Source: Campylorhamphus procurvoides
Lineage: Eukaryota; Chordata; Aves; Passeriformes; Dendrocolaptidae
Direction of reading: 5' to 3'
NCBI GenBank assembly: GCA_013396655.1
Contig: WBMV01008321.1
Span: 1,184,644-1,248,643 of the forward strand
DNA: 64,000 nt
The first letter of the stretch is position 1. Every line of letters begins with the position of its first letter. The notes below the pieces were generated by a model, which was given only the letters and a program-made list of their open reading frames with translations, had not been told where the DNA came from and did no database searches. This document shows, piece by piece, positions 1-9,424 of the stretch. The position numbers and the translations under genes were made by a program.

Positions 1-2264
1 TTTCTGTCCCTTCACAAGATGGAAAGGAATGTAAAGGCCCTCAGTTTTTTCCATATTTGCCCTTATTTCCATAGTGCTTTGGCCCTCTGTCCTTTGCAGG
101 GGTATGTATAGATGAGTGTATTGACTTGCTGTGCAGACAGAGGTTCTAATGAGAAAAGAGGTAGAAGATACAACAGAAAGAGATCTCAAGAAAGGAAAGT
201 AGTTATTTCTTCTGAAGGAAAAAGAAAACAACAATCAAAATGAAAAACAGGTATCAAAAGTTTCATCCAACTTTCCTACAACCAGGACAATGTAAAAACC
301 AGCACCAGCGTTACTAGAATGTTTTACATGTTAGGTTTGTGTTCTGGTGTACAATGTTAGTCTAAGAAAATCCCTTTGTCTGACAGAAAAAATGCATAAC
401 TTCATTGAACTGAAAAGAAGGACTAATAGTTTTTAGACTAGATGGACACTATAGCTGTCATTCAATTACATGGTGCAGACTCAGGTGCCTCTCAGCAGAG
501 AATGGCTATAAATGGAAAAAAAAAATGCCTGACCATTTAGACTTCAAAGCCAGAAGGGGTCTAGGAACATTGCCTGGCTTCTTATGGAATATGAATCACT
601 AAATTACGTGTATAAATACACTTAGTATTTTATCTTGGAGAAGATTAAGCTTTTCAGTGCTGTAGTAGGGAACAAAAGAGACACTCTAGCACCTGTGCCC
701 AGAGGATCTGCAGTGACAGGGAAAGGTGTTGCTGGGGTAGCCAGGGGATCCCAGAATATGACCTCCACTTAGTGTAAAGAAAAATGGGGAAAAGTACCAG
801 AAACACGGTTAAGAATGCTTACAGACTCCAAAACTGCCAGTTTGGTCTAACCCAACCAGATCCTTGCACAAAGACTGTGTGATGGTTCACCACGTAGGTA
901 TAAGATGCCCAGTTACAGCCAAACTCAGATACTGCAGAGGAAAATGGGGTGGGGGGAAAGCAGTAGACTACATCTGAGCAACAAATTTGAAAGACAAGCC
1001 TGAACATCAAGTCTTTGCCCGTTTAGGCACTGAAACTTTTCCCTCTAAATTGTTTTTTATCTCCTACAAGATCCACTTTGCACACTGACTTACCAGGGCT
1101 GAAGTGTTCCCCAGGGAGTAAAACCATAGCCACAAACAAGCATGGTATAGAAGCATCACCACTGGGTGGCCTTACTGACTGTGTCTACATCAGGCTGACC
1201 AAGCTTCTCATTTGCTATTACACCTGCAGCAGAGACAGACAGAGATACTGTGAGAGCTTTCACCTCTACTTTGCACAGCAAGATGGAGATCATCAAGAGC
1301 CACCTGGATGCAATCAGGGATGACCCTGATTGATGAGCAGGGAGGTTGGAGTAAAAAAACCCAGTGTGGTCCCTTCCCTTACCCGTTCTGGAATGCATTT
1401 GAACTGATGAAGCAGATTTTAGGGTCAGGCTGTAAAGCATGAAACAAATCTAAACAAATATCTGACTCAGCTGCTAAAGTGAAACAGCAGCAGCTTTAAG
1501 AAGGAAGTTGGCAGCACTACTTAGAAGTCCATGGAATGCTTCCAGCTACCCTCTTCTCCACTCACTCTAATTATTTATCCCTGATCCCTAAATAGACTCT
1601 GTCTCAGGATTGCTTCAAAGAAATGTACATTTCCGTAGCTTCTTTTTCACTTCCTTTCTAATTCCCTTTTTGACTTTTCACAAAAATCTAGAGTAAGTTA
1701 GGCCATTACAGCTGAACTAGATCCTGTATAAAAATACTTAGTCTAAAGCTACACATGATGAAATTTGTCTCCATGGTTTTACTAAATGTAACCATGGCTT
1801 CTTTATATTTTTCTAGCAGAAGTCTCACTAAGTGGTGTCTCTTGGTTTTGGGAGATTTTTTTAATATATATAAAAAAGCAGCCTTTCTTTCTGTTCTGAA
1901 CTTTTGACACTCATCCTAGTATTTATAGTTAATAATGCTGGAGCAGATCAATGGGCTAGCTGATCTGCAATGATGTTGGCTTAGAGCCAAAATGTTTCCA
2001 TAAGTGTGTCCAAATGAAAAATCAGTTTCTCAATCCAAGTGTATCTAAAATACCTTTTTTAATTTTGCGTAAATTCACAAATAATACAATATTGAAGTGA
2101 TTTTCTTTTAAACATACTGTACAATCAGGTTAGTTGTTTTACATCAAGGCACAGCACACTGTATAATACACATATGCCTTGCCAGGCAGCAGTTTAGTAT
2201 AATCCCCGAGATTTGGCAGTAGGGCCAGGATAAGTAGCATGGATCACATAAGCTGGAAGATAAA
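1..2264. other. Intergenic, downstream of CALCA
   Basis: I see no gene here. The sequence is AT-rich with no splice-bounded coding segment. The short open frames between about 819 and 1440 show no recognisable domain and overlap each other on both strands, as expected by chance. Confidence 0.6.
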
Positions 2265-2508
2265 TAAATAATAGATGCTGTCACATTTTATTTGAAATAG
2301 AGTTGCATATAAAAAGAATATACAATAATTTAACTTTAATAACTAGATTCTCTTGTACTATACATAACAGAAGTGTTTTTTCATTTGTATTAAATAAAAC
2401 ATTTTCAATATTAGGATGAAAAATTAATCTTCTTTTTGGCTGTCTTGATTTATGGAGAAGAGTTGCTTCCATTAGAAATTAAAGTCGAGTTTTCTGTCTC
2501 ATTGCAAT
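2265..2508 (-). other. CALCA: Likely CALCA exon 6 (CGRP 3' UTR)
   Basis: A good acceptor (pyrimidine run then cag) ends at 2509, and an AATAAA on the minus strand lies at 2292-2287. In mammals the CGRP mRNA ends in a separate non-coding exon after exon 5, so this is the expected arrangement. The exact ends are inferred. Confidence 0.5.
2287..2292 (-). terminator. CALCA: Poly(A) signal AATAAA for CGRP mRNA
   Basis: Minus-strand AATAAA about 560 nt past the CGRP stop, inside the predicted exon 6. Cleavage would fall near 2265-2275. Confidence 0.5.
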
Positions 2509-2851
2509 CTGAAAGAAAGAAAACCAGAGTTACTGATATGTTGACCATGAAATGATACTGGTAAAGTAAGCAAATAATTCCAAACAAATTGTTGTGTTTA
2601 GTTAATGTGCCATGAAACTAGTTATCCAAGCAGAACATCTACAGAAGCTCTTTTTCACAGTTTAAAAATTGCTTTGTTCTATTTTTAACATCTTTTTTTT
2701 TATCCTGTTACTTGCTCTGCTAAGGGGTTACCACTGTAGGTCCGTTCTTCATGCAGCAAAATGAAAAGTTTAATAGTGCCACAGGTTGCCTGCACTGTGG
2801 GATTCTGGCTATTGCAATGTATTTACCATGTTCACATTATCACGCAGCTTT

Positions 2852-3011
2852 TTATATCTGAACACTTCTTCTTCGCCTGCCAAAGGCCTTGGATCCCACG
2901 TTGGTTGGTACGAAGTTGTTCTTGCCCACTCCCCCTGACCTGCTCAGGAAGTCTGCCAGGCGGTGGGTCACGCAGGTCGCTGTGTTGCACGCCCGCTTCT
3001 GTGCTGTGACA
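2852..3011 (-). CDS. CALCA: CALCA exon 5 (CGRP-specific exon)
   Basis: The exon begins after ctgaaaagcag with T, completing the Ser codon. It then encodes VTAQKR, CGRP and GRRRRSVQI, with stop TAA at 2854-2852. A possible donor CATG|gtaaat at 2827/2826 would join a non-coding exon 6. Confidence 0.95.
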
Positions 3012-6000
3012 CTGCTTTTCAGAAGGAAAAGGCAGAGTTAGTTCCCACAGCACACACTCTGCATGCAATGGAACATCAGTAAGGGATGCTATGGCTAGGA
3101 TACTTTCTTCTATAGCAGAAAAAACAGGCTTGCTGTGCAGCAGGCATTTGCACCTTCTGGATGCACAGCTTACAAGTGCTAAAAGATGCATCTTCACGGT
3201 TTTCTAAATGTCAGGCTCACTTTATAAAAGGTGAACAAGCCTTGCCTTTCCTGGGCAATTGGGCTGAAGACTAAGTGAGGCCAGATTTTCAGCAACCCCT
3301 GAGCTGTTGCCTGCCTCCAGACAGGCATCACCACACAGAGGTGCCAAGGAGGTCCATGTCAGGACCATTTCACCAGTTCCCACTTCATCCCAAAGCTCAG
3401 ATGTGCATTATCGCTGTGGTGCTGCTGAAGGGCAGTAACAGACACTCATCTCTCACTTCTCACTCTAACACCTATGCTCCATAACACCCAGAAAACACCT
3501 GGAATTCCAGTATCACTGATGAGCGCAGGAGCTTTCTCAGTGACTCAGAAAGGGCTGTACTTGCACAGCAGCAGATCAGATGCTTTCAGAGGCTGACCTA
3601 AACAGACTGCTTCCAGGTACTTAATGGGAATGGGGGAATCCTCTCTTTCCTGAAATTCGACCTTTGTCTTCTACAGCACATCACCAAGGAAGTAGTCCAC
3701 AGACTTCAACAGTACTCTGTGCTCAGAGTTCAGCTAACAGTTTTGCTAGATGGGAACTTTAAAGCATACAGATTCACACAGTCCTCGCTTGAAGAACTTT
3801 CTACTAAAGCAATGGCTTTTTCTTGCAGTAGGAGGGATTTTTGTCAGATAAGCATTACAAGACAGTTTATTAATGTTAACAATGAATAGTGTTTGCAACA
3901 CTACTGCCAATTTTTTGAATTACAAGACAGATGCAGTAATGCAACAGAATAAGGAAATCTGGTTTTGGCTCTTAATTCAAGACAATATAATGTGGTAAAT
4001 TGCAAATTAATACAAATATTTTAAAGATACACAAGCTTTAAATATACTAGTGCAAAGACTTTTTGTAAAATAAAAAGAAAAAAGGAAAAGAACACAAAAT
4101 TCTTACCTGGATGTGTTCAGTACCCTGTTTTAAATCTGTTTACATTTCTAGTTTGTTTGAATGAGTATGTATGAACCTTTCCTGATTACTTTGCTTCTTA
4201 GGATCCTTACCAACAGGATTGCATGCATGCCAATTACAGTCCTACATATCAATGTATATGTATAAATTTGACTTCTAATTTCTCTTTTAGGTTTTCTAGA
4301 AATTACTAGCATTGCCTCTCTTGAACATTAGGACAAGTTGTAAAATTTTTCTAGCCTTATCTAGAAATCTCACATTCTAAAACAAGTTACTAAACCAAGT
4401 AGATCTAATCCTTGTAGAAAAATAGGTTTATTGAATAAGTGCATGGGCAAGCATAAAAGAATGCACTTGGACATTTAGCAGCCAGAAATGAAGAGCCTTG
4501 CTTAGATTTTTTTTAATCAGTGTCTAAGAAAATCATCTGAAATGTCAAGGCAGTGCTGATCATTTTTATTTATTTTTTTCCCCTAGCTTGGTATGCATGT
4601 TTTCTGTCTTCCTAACATTAGGTCCATCTCAAACATTCTCTGTCGAAAACAGAATCAAAAGAACATAGCAAAGTTAGCAATCAAAGTTAGATCCACATGC
4701 ATCAAGTTAAAAAAGGGAGAGGGGGAGAAATAAGCATGTCTAGTTGTTTCCTAGGGGTTCCCCATAGTTTGCATAGCGTTCATGTTCCAGGTCACTCAGC
4801 ACATTTCGTTTCTTGCCAGGAGTTCCAGCCCCGACGTCAGTGCGAGGGTAAGTTTGCAATTTGTGCAGTTCTTGAGACAGTTTGCCCAGCACACAAGTAC
4901 TCAGACTGGCACAGCGTTTGGAAATGGGTCTATCCAGGCTGCAGGGGGGAAAAAAATAAAAACATGCCCAAAGGAAGAGTAACCTCAAACATGCATGTTC
5001 ATGCATTTCTTCCCTAGAAAAAGATCTAGTTAGGTAACTTAAAAATTAATTCAAAATAAATCCAAACTCTCTGCATCACATTCCATGCAAGGCAACTTCA
5101 TACAAAAGCACTCAGAAGGAAAACACTATATTTCAATTAATCCAACTTTGTTGACAAGCAAGTTCATTAGCCTTTTGGATGCTCATAGTCAGAGGTCAGG
5201 AAGCTTACTTTCCCACATATTCCAGCATGCTGTTCAGTCTCTCATACATCACCATGCATTGCAATGCAAATCCTGTTAGGATAATGCAAGTGCTCTTCTT
5301 GCATGCCTTTGGTCTAAGGGAGAGTGCATTAGGAGGAACAAATCCTCTCTGCCAGGGATTTTCCATGCCTTACAACAGCATGCACTTTCACGACAGAGAA
5401 TCCAAGAGTGACTGAATCACCCCTAATGCTCCCACTAGAAGACATACCTTTTGCTGCCATATTTTAACACAACCCATTCATTCAAGATCAAATCGCCCTC
5501 CACTTTCAGATGTAAGAGACAGATAGAAGCAGGTTAACTAGACGGAAGACATTCTGCTGACACCAGCATTGGGATGTCTCTGCAGTATCATCCTTTACCA
5601 GTTAGCTGGCCACAGTTAGCCACAATACCAAGGAAACAAGAAAACCCTGATCTGCAGAGCCTTTGCTAGGATGGCTTTTGCTAAATTTCAAAGACATGAC
5701 ATTCCCCCATTGCCTTTCTCCTGCCCAGGACTGCAGTCCTTACCTGTTTCCATCAGAGGCTTGCTCCAGCTCTTCTGCTGTCATCTGTATGAACTCTTTC
5801 ACCAGTGCATTTAATAACCTCCGAGCCTCATAATCACTGAGCGTCACCCGATCTGTTATGGACTCCAAGCCAGGTCTAAGCAGAGGCAAGCAAAGCAGAG
5901 TGAATAAAACCCAGACTGATGCAGAGCCACGCTCAGAAGAGAGGGGTTTGACATGCGTTTTACTGCATGTCATTGACAGTGTCTTTCAGCGATGTGAATA

Positions 6001-6277
6001 CGCAAACCATCCTCATGAGCAGCATTAGGCATTTTATGTATGTAATCAAAAAGCCACAATGTCAAACACAGCATAAAAGGCAGCCACCTTTCTCCTTCAC
6101 TGTAGTCTGTTTCCCTCCTAGAGCTCTAAAGAATATTAAGCATTTTCATACCATTCAGACATAGCACTCAGCAACAGGACCAGCTTCTTACCTGACTGGG
6201 GCTGCCTGGAAGCTGTCCATCTGGCACACAACCAAGGCATAAACAGCAAGGAAAGATGAAATCTTCAGCATAACCAT
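2852..6277 (-). CDS. CALCA: CGRP precursor (CALCA, neuronal splice form)
   Basis: Prepro-calcitonin gene-related peptide, a secreted vasodilator and sensory neuropeptide acting through CALCRL/RAMP1. Coding parts, 5' to 3' on the minus strand, are 6277-6192, 5875-5744 and 3011-2852 (378 nt, 125 aa plus stop). The order is: signal peptide starting MVMLKISSF, propeptide, dibasic KR, then the 37-residue peptide. That peptide runs from [12 protein letters not shown], with the Cys2-Cys7 ring, to VGSKAF, followed by GRRRR (Gly amide donor plus basic cleavage site) and the tail SVQI. The last codon of exon 3 is split AG|T, giving Ser before VTAQKR. The length equals the chicken precursor as I recall it. 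Inclusion of this terminal exon excludes the calcitonin exon at 4740-4938. A paralogous CALCB is less likely because calcitonin is encoded in the same unit. Confidence 0.96.
4565..4574 (-). terminator. CALCA: Poly(A) signals for calcitonin mRNA
   Basis: Two overlapping minus-strand AATAAA hexamers, 165-175 nt past the calcitonin stop. This proximal site must be used for the calcitonin form and bypassed for CGRP. A further AATAAA at 4432-4427 could serve as backup. Confidence 0.6.
4740..4938 (-). CDS. CALCA: CALCA exon 4 (calcitonin-specific terminal exon)
   Basis: The acceptor ccctgcag ends at 4939. The exon encodes SLDRPISKR, the 32-aa calcitonin, GKKR and the C-terminal peptide, with stop TAG at 4742-4740. 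The 3' UTR continues to overlapping AATAAA signals near 4565-4574. Confidence 0.96.
4740..6277 (-). CDS. CALCA: Calcitonin precursor (CALCA, thyroid/ultimobranchial splice form)
   Basis: Prepro-calcitonin, the secreted hormone that lowers blood calcium through CALCR. Coding parts are 6277-6192, 5875-5744 and 4938-4740 (417 nt, 138 aa plus stop). The first two exons are shared with CGRP: signal peptide, then a propeptide with [18 protein letters not shown]. Exon 4 supplies LDRPISKR, then the 32-residue hormone from [14 protein letters not shown], with the Cys1-Cys7 ring, to [10 protein letters not shown] follows for Pro amidation and cleavage. A 21-residue C-terminal peptide ends in EPLGNN. 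The hormone reads as the potent chicken/salmon-like type rather than the mammalian type. The start was chosen at 6277 because it opens the signal peptide 11 bases after an acceptor (exon start 6287). Confidence 0.97.
5744..5875 (-). CDS. CALCA: CALCA exon 3 (common propeptide)
   Basis: 132 nt between acceptor ctgcttag and donor AG|gtaagg. It encodes [19 protein letters not shown] and then an amphipathic stretch ending [10 protein letters not shown] plus two bases of a Ser codon. It is common to both splice products and is the branching point of the alternative splice. Confidence 0.95.
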
Positions 6278-6287
6278 GATTTCCTCT
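6192..6287 (-). CDS. CALCA: CALCA exon 2 (start codon, signal peptide)
   Basis: The acceptor tgttgtag ends at 6288 and the ATG is at 6277-6275. The exon encodes [10 protein letters not shown]..., a hydrophobic core (LAVYALVV), then QAAPV and a split Arg codon. The donor AG|gtaag follows 6192. Bases 6287-6278 are 5' UTR. Confidence 0.93.
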
Positions 6288-7243
6288 CTACAACAAAGAG
6301 GTACATCAAGCAATGGCTGTTTTCCAACCCTCTCCATCCTGCAAGTTCCGCTAAAGAGGTCATTCCTTCCTAGCTACAAGTAGCACAAATGCTAATACCT
6401 ATTTTTTTGTGCGTGTTACCTTTCCTCTTATTTTGATTATTGTTTCTGTGCTTTGGTTTTCTCAAAATTTTAAGATAGTTTAGCACTGTTACACGACAGG
6501 AAAACATGGCTTTTCAGACCTGCAATTTTGTACAGCTATTTGCATTCAATTTAATGCACTTTCCCCCACACTGGTAGAAAAGATGTTCCTCTAATTCCTC
6601 TAAGTGTTGCATAATGACACACTGTCATAGTGTGCCCGACATGAACAGGCAGCTATGGGATACAAGTCACAAGGGAAAAAGTAATGTTTAGTGTTTAATA
6701 TTTTTAAGAATGAAATGCCTCTGTTAGCACTTTACTGGAAGCTGCTTGACTCTTGGCACTCAGCACACCTAGTCCAGATTACACTATAAGCATTAACTAG
6801 TTAAATTTTAATAAATATTTCTGCTCTGAAACCACAGAAGAGGATGAGTTAAAAAAAATAAGAACAAAACCCTTAAAAATTATCTATAATTATAAATATC
6901 TATAGGATCTATAATTGCTGCTTTGAGATACACCTGTCTTTCTCACAGCACCGGTGTCTTGGACTCAAAGGAGCACAACACAACTAGCACATCATTCTCA
7001 TTTCTGCCACCTTCCAATACTCGACGGGGCTCACAGGAACGACGAGGCACCTTCCAAAGGACGCCCCGCTGTGCAGGGAGCGCCTGTCCCGGCCGGACAC
7101 CACATGTCGTTCCGGCGCGGTAAAAGGAAGCGACAGACCGCGGAACGAGTGTCCCCGCCTGCCTTGGCTCCGCTTCCTCGCGTACCCAGGCACACGAGTG
7201 GAGGCATCGCTGCCTCGCGACCCGCCCCGCGCAGGGAGCTTAC

Positions 7244-7360
7244 CGGCGGTGCGGAGCGGAGCTGAGCGGCGCGCAGGAGGAGGAAGAGGCAGAAGAAGAA
7301 GAGGAGGAGGAGGATGAGGTTTCGGAAGGTGCCGGCGGTGCCGGTGTCCCGCCGATCGCG
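7244..7360 (-). other. CALCA: CALCA non-coding exon 1 (predicted)
   Basis: Donor CCG|gtaagc follows 7244. The 5' end is placed about 25-30 nt below the TATA-like box at 7392-7385. The exon is strongly pyrimidine-rich on the transcript: the plus strand at 7276-7318 is a run of GAG/GAA triplets. No ATG is needed, since translation starts in exon 2. Confidence 0.6.
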
Positions 7361-7501
7361 GTGTCACGCACTGCCCGCCGCTCCCCTTTATCCCTGCCGC
7401 CGCCGCCGCCCGCGCGGGCCCGACAGCCAATCACCGCCCGGGCCGCGCGGCAGAGCCCGGGCCGCCATTGGGCGGGGGAGCCCGGCTCGGCGGTGACGTC
7501 A
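7360..7501 (-). promoter_or_regulatory. CALCA: CALCA core promoter: TATA-like, CCAAT, CRE
   Basis: Reading upstream on the minus strand there is GATAAAG (7392-7386), then CCAAT on the plus strand (7427-7431), CCAAT on the minus strand (7471-7467), and a perfect palindromic CRE TGACGTCA (7494-7501). A cAMP response element is a known feature of mammalian CALCA promoters, so CREB control is a reasonable inference. The spacing is typical of an NF-Y plus TATA promoter. Confidence 0.7.
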
Positions 7502-9342
7502 TGGCCCGCTCCCCGAGCGTCCCATTCACAAAAATCCGGCGCGGGGCGCGGCGCGGCGGGCACTGCGGCGGGAGGGCCGGGGGGAAGGGGGGCTATTCCC
7601 GCCGCTCCCCCCGGGATCGCTCACGCGTGGCGACCTCTGCAGCAGCGGGACCGCATTGCAGAGCGGGGCCGCTCCTTCCCCGGGAATTCCCGCCCCCCGC
7701 GCCCCGCAGTCGCCGCGGCTCCAGCTGGGCTCCCCGGAGCCCCGACAGCAGCGACGTATGGGCGGACGGGAGCTCCGCACCGGCGGGGACGGGCAGGATG
7801 CGCAGGGGGACACAGGCACCGCGTACGGCAGTGCCCGCGGCCGCCGCCTCCCCAGCGCTGATCCCTGGAGAGCGTCCCAGGGAACCCTCTGCTCCCCGGC
7901 AGACGAGGGAGCGCTGGCGGCCGGCACCCACCGCTCCTCACCGGAGCGAGGGACCCTCGGCACCTGCGAGCAGCCCCGGGGCGGCAGCGAGCTGCTCTCC
8001 CTGCTGTGCCCTGCCGGGCGCCCACACCACCCACCCGCAGCGGGTCCGCAGAGTAACTCCGCGATCCTGCAGGAAACCATCATCCCCATCATCCTCCTCA
8101 TCACCATTTCCATCACACAACTTCAGGGACAGGTGCAGCGTCTTTCCGTGCACGGAAGGGGCACCTGGAAAGGGGGGGTCGCCCTCCCTCCCACTCTGCA
8201 CGGCGCTGAGCCCCGTCGGCGGGGATTACCGGGCAGCTGCGCGCTGCCCATGCATCACCTGCTGAGGGCCCTCTGTCACGCCGGGCGGCACCGCACCTGC
8301 CCGCGCAGGATGTTTGCCCGGGCGCTGTGTTTGCCCAGGCGCAGCAACTACCGGCCCGGCGGGGTTGGCCACGGAAAGACAGGGCGCGACGCGACACGGG
8401 GGTGGGAGAACAGCCCTGCCAGCCGGAGCGGGCGCGGGGAGGGGGAGAAGCGGGCCAGGCGGGATGCTCTGCAGCGCTTGGGCCGGAGAGCGCTCCCACC
8501 GGCCCTCGAGAGTCTGGAGCGCCTTTCCTGCCCACCCGGAGTCGCTGTGCACCTGTCGAGGACGGCGGCACCGGCAGAAGCGCTGCCCGAGCGCCGTCCC
8601 CAGCCGCGGCAGCCTCCGCGATGGGCCGGGCGGGGGGCGCGCAGAGACCGCGGCCGGAGGAGGCGGGCGGGGGGCTCTGATCATTCCCGGGACCCCCGGC
8701 GCGGTGCTGCTCCGCCCGCCCCGGCCCCTGCCCTCACTCTCCCGCAGTTCCCCAGCGCTTCCCGGCTCCCGGCGGCTGCGGGCACCGCCGGCGGCAGCGG
8801 TGGGTGTCGCCTGTGCCGGACCCGGAGGTGACACGGCGGCGAGCGCAGCCCCGCGCACCGTGCGCGGCCGCACCGGGGGCACGGGGCCAGCGCAGCTGCA
8901 TCGCTCGTTTAGCTGCTAAAATGGACGGGAAGCTTTCCTGGGGACATCCCGACGGCTCCTCGTTCATGTTTTTGCAGACGCCGATGACAGGGGTCCCTCC
9001 CGTCGGCAGCAGCCGCATGTTTCACGAGATAAATCTGGGGAGAGCCGTGGGGCGGGTGACGTTTTGTTGAGGCCACTTTAGCTGGGAAGTTTAAAAAGAA
9101 ATACTGACATACATAAAACAGAGTCTCTATTCGTCCGGTGAGGGTTTGTTTTTCCCCTCGCCGTCAGCCCCTTGGGGTGCCAGCGCCCCTCGGCAGTCCC
9201 TGTCCCCTCCCCTCCCAGAGCGGGGCAGGCGGTGAGCCGCTTCGACGGCCTCGTTTTGCAGAACGACGATTGCAAAGCCCTTTAGGTTTTTGGGGGTCTG
9301 GGTTCTACTTTTCTCCAGACGACAACCTGCACCGCTCTTCTA

Positions 9343-9424
9343 GGTTTTTTTTGTTTGGTTTTGTTGGTTTTCTTTTTTTGCTGTTGTTTTGTTGTTTTTT
9401 TCTTTGGTTTGGGTTTTTTTTTTC
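9343..9424. repeat. T/G-rich low-complexity tract
   Basis: Imperfect (GTTT)n / poly-T run, e.g. TTTTTTTTGTTTGG. On the minus strand it looks like an A-rich retroposon tail, but no element body is recognisable next to it. Confidence 0.7.

Larger units (their letters stand above)
7020..9320. promoter_or_regulatory. Large CpG island at the CALCA 5' end
   Basis: Extremely GC- and CpG-rich from about 7020 to 8930, fading by 9320. It covers CALCA exon 1 and promoter and runs about 1.5-2 kb upstream. The many long open frames on both strands come from the lack of stop codons in GC-rich DNA. I see no conserved protein, and no second gene can be assigned. Confidence 0.75.

Noticed and set aside
6984..7430. 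148-codon minus-strand frame over CALCA exon 1
   Set aside because: It runs through the predicted TATA, TSS and exon 1 donor. Composition-driven, with no family resemblance.
7656..8831. 391-codon plus-strand open frame in the CpG island
   Set aside because: All six frames are long here because GC-rich DNA lacks stops. The peptide is Arg/Pro/Gly/Ala-rich with no domain, and several overlapping frames look equally good.
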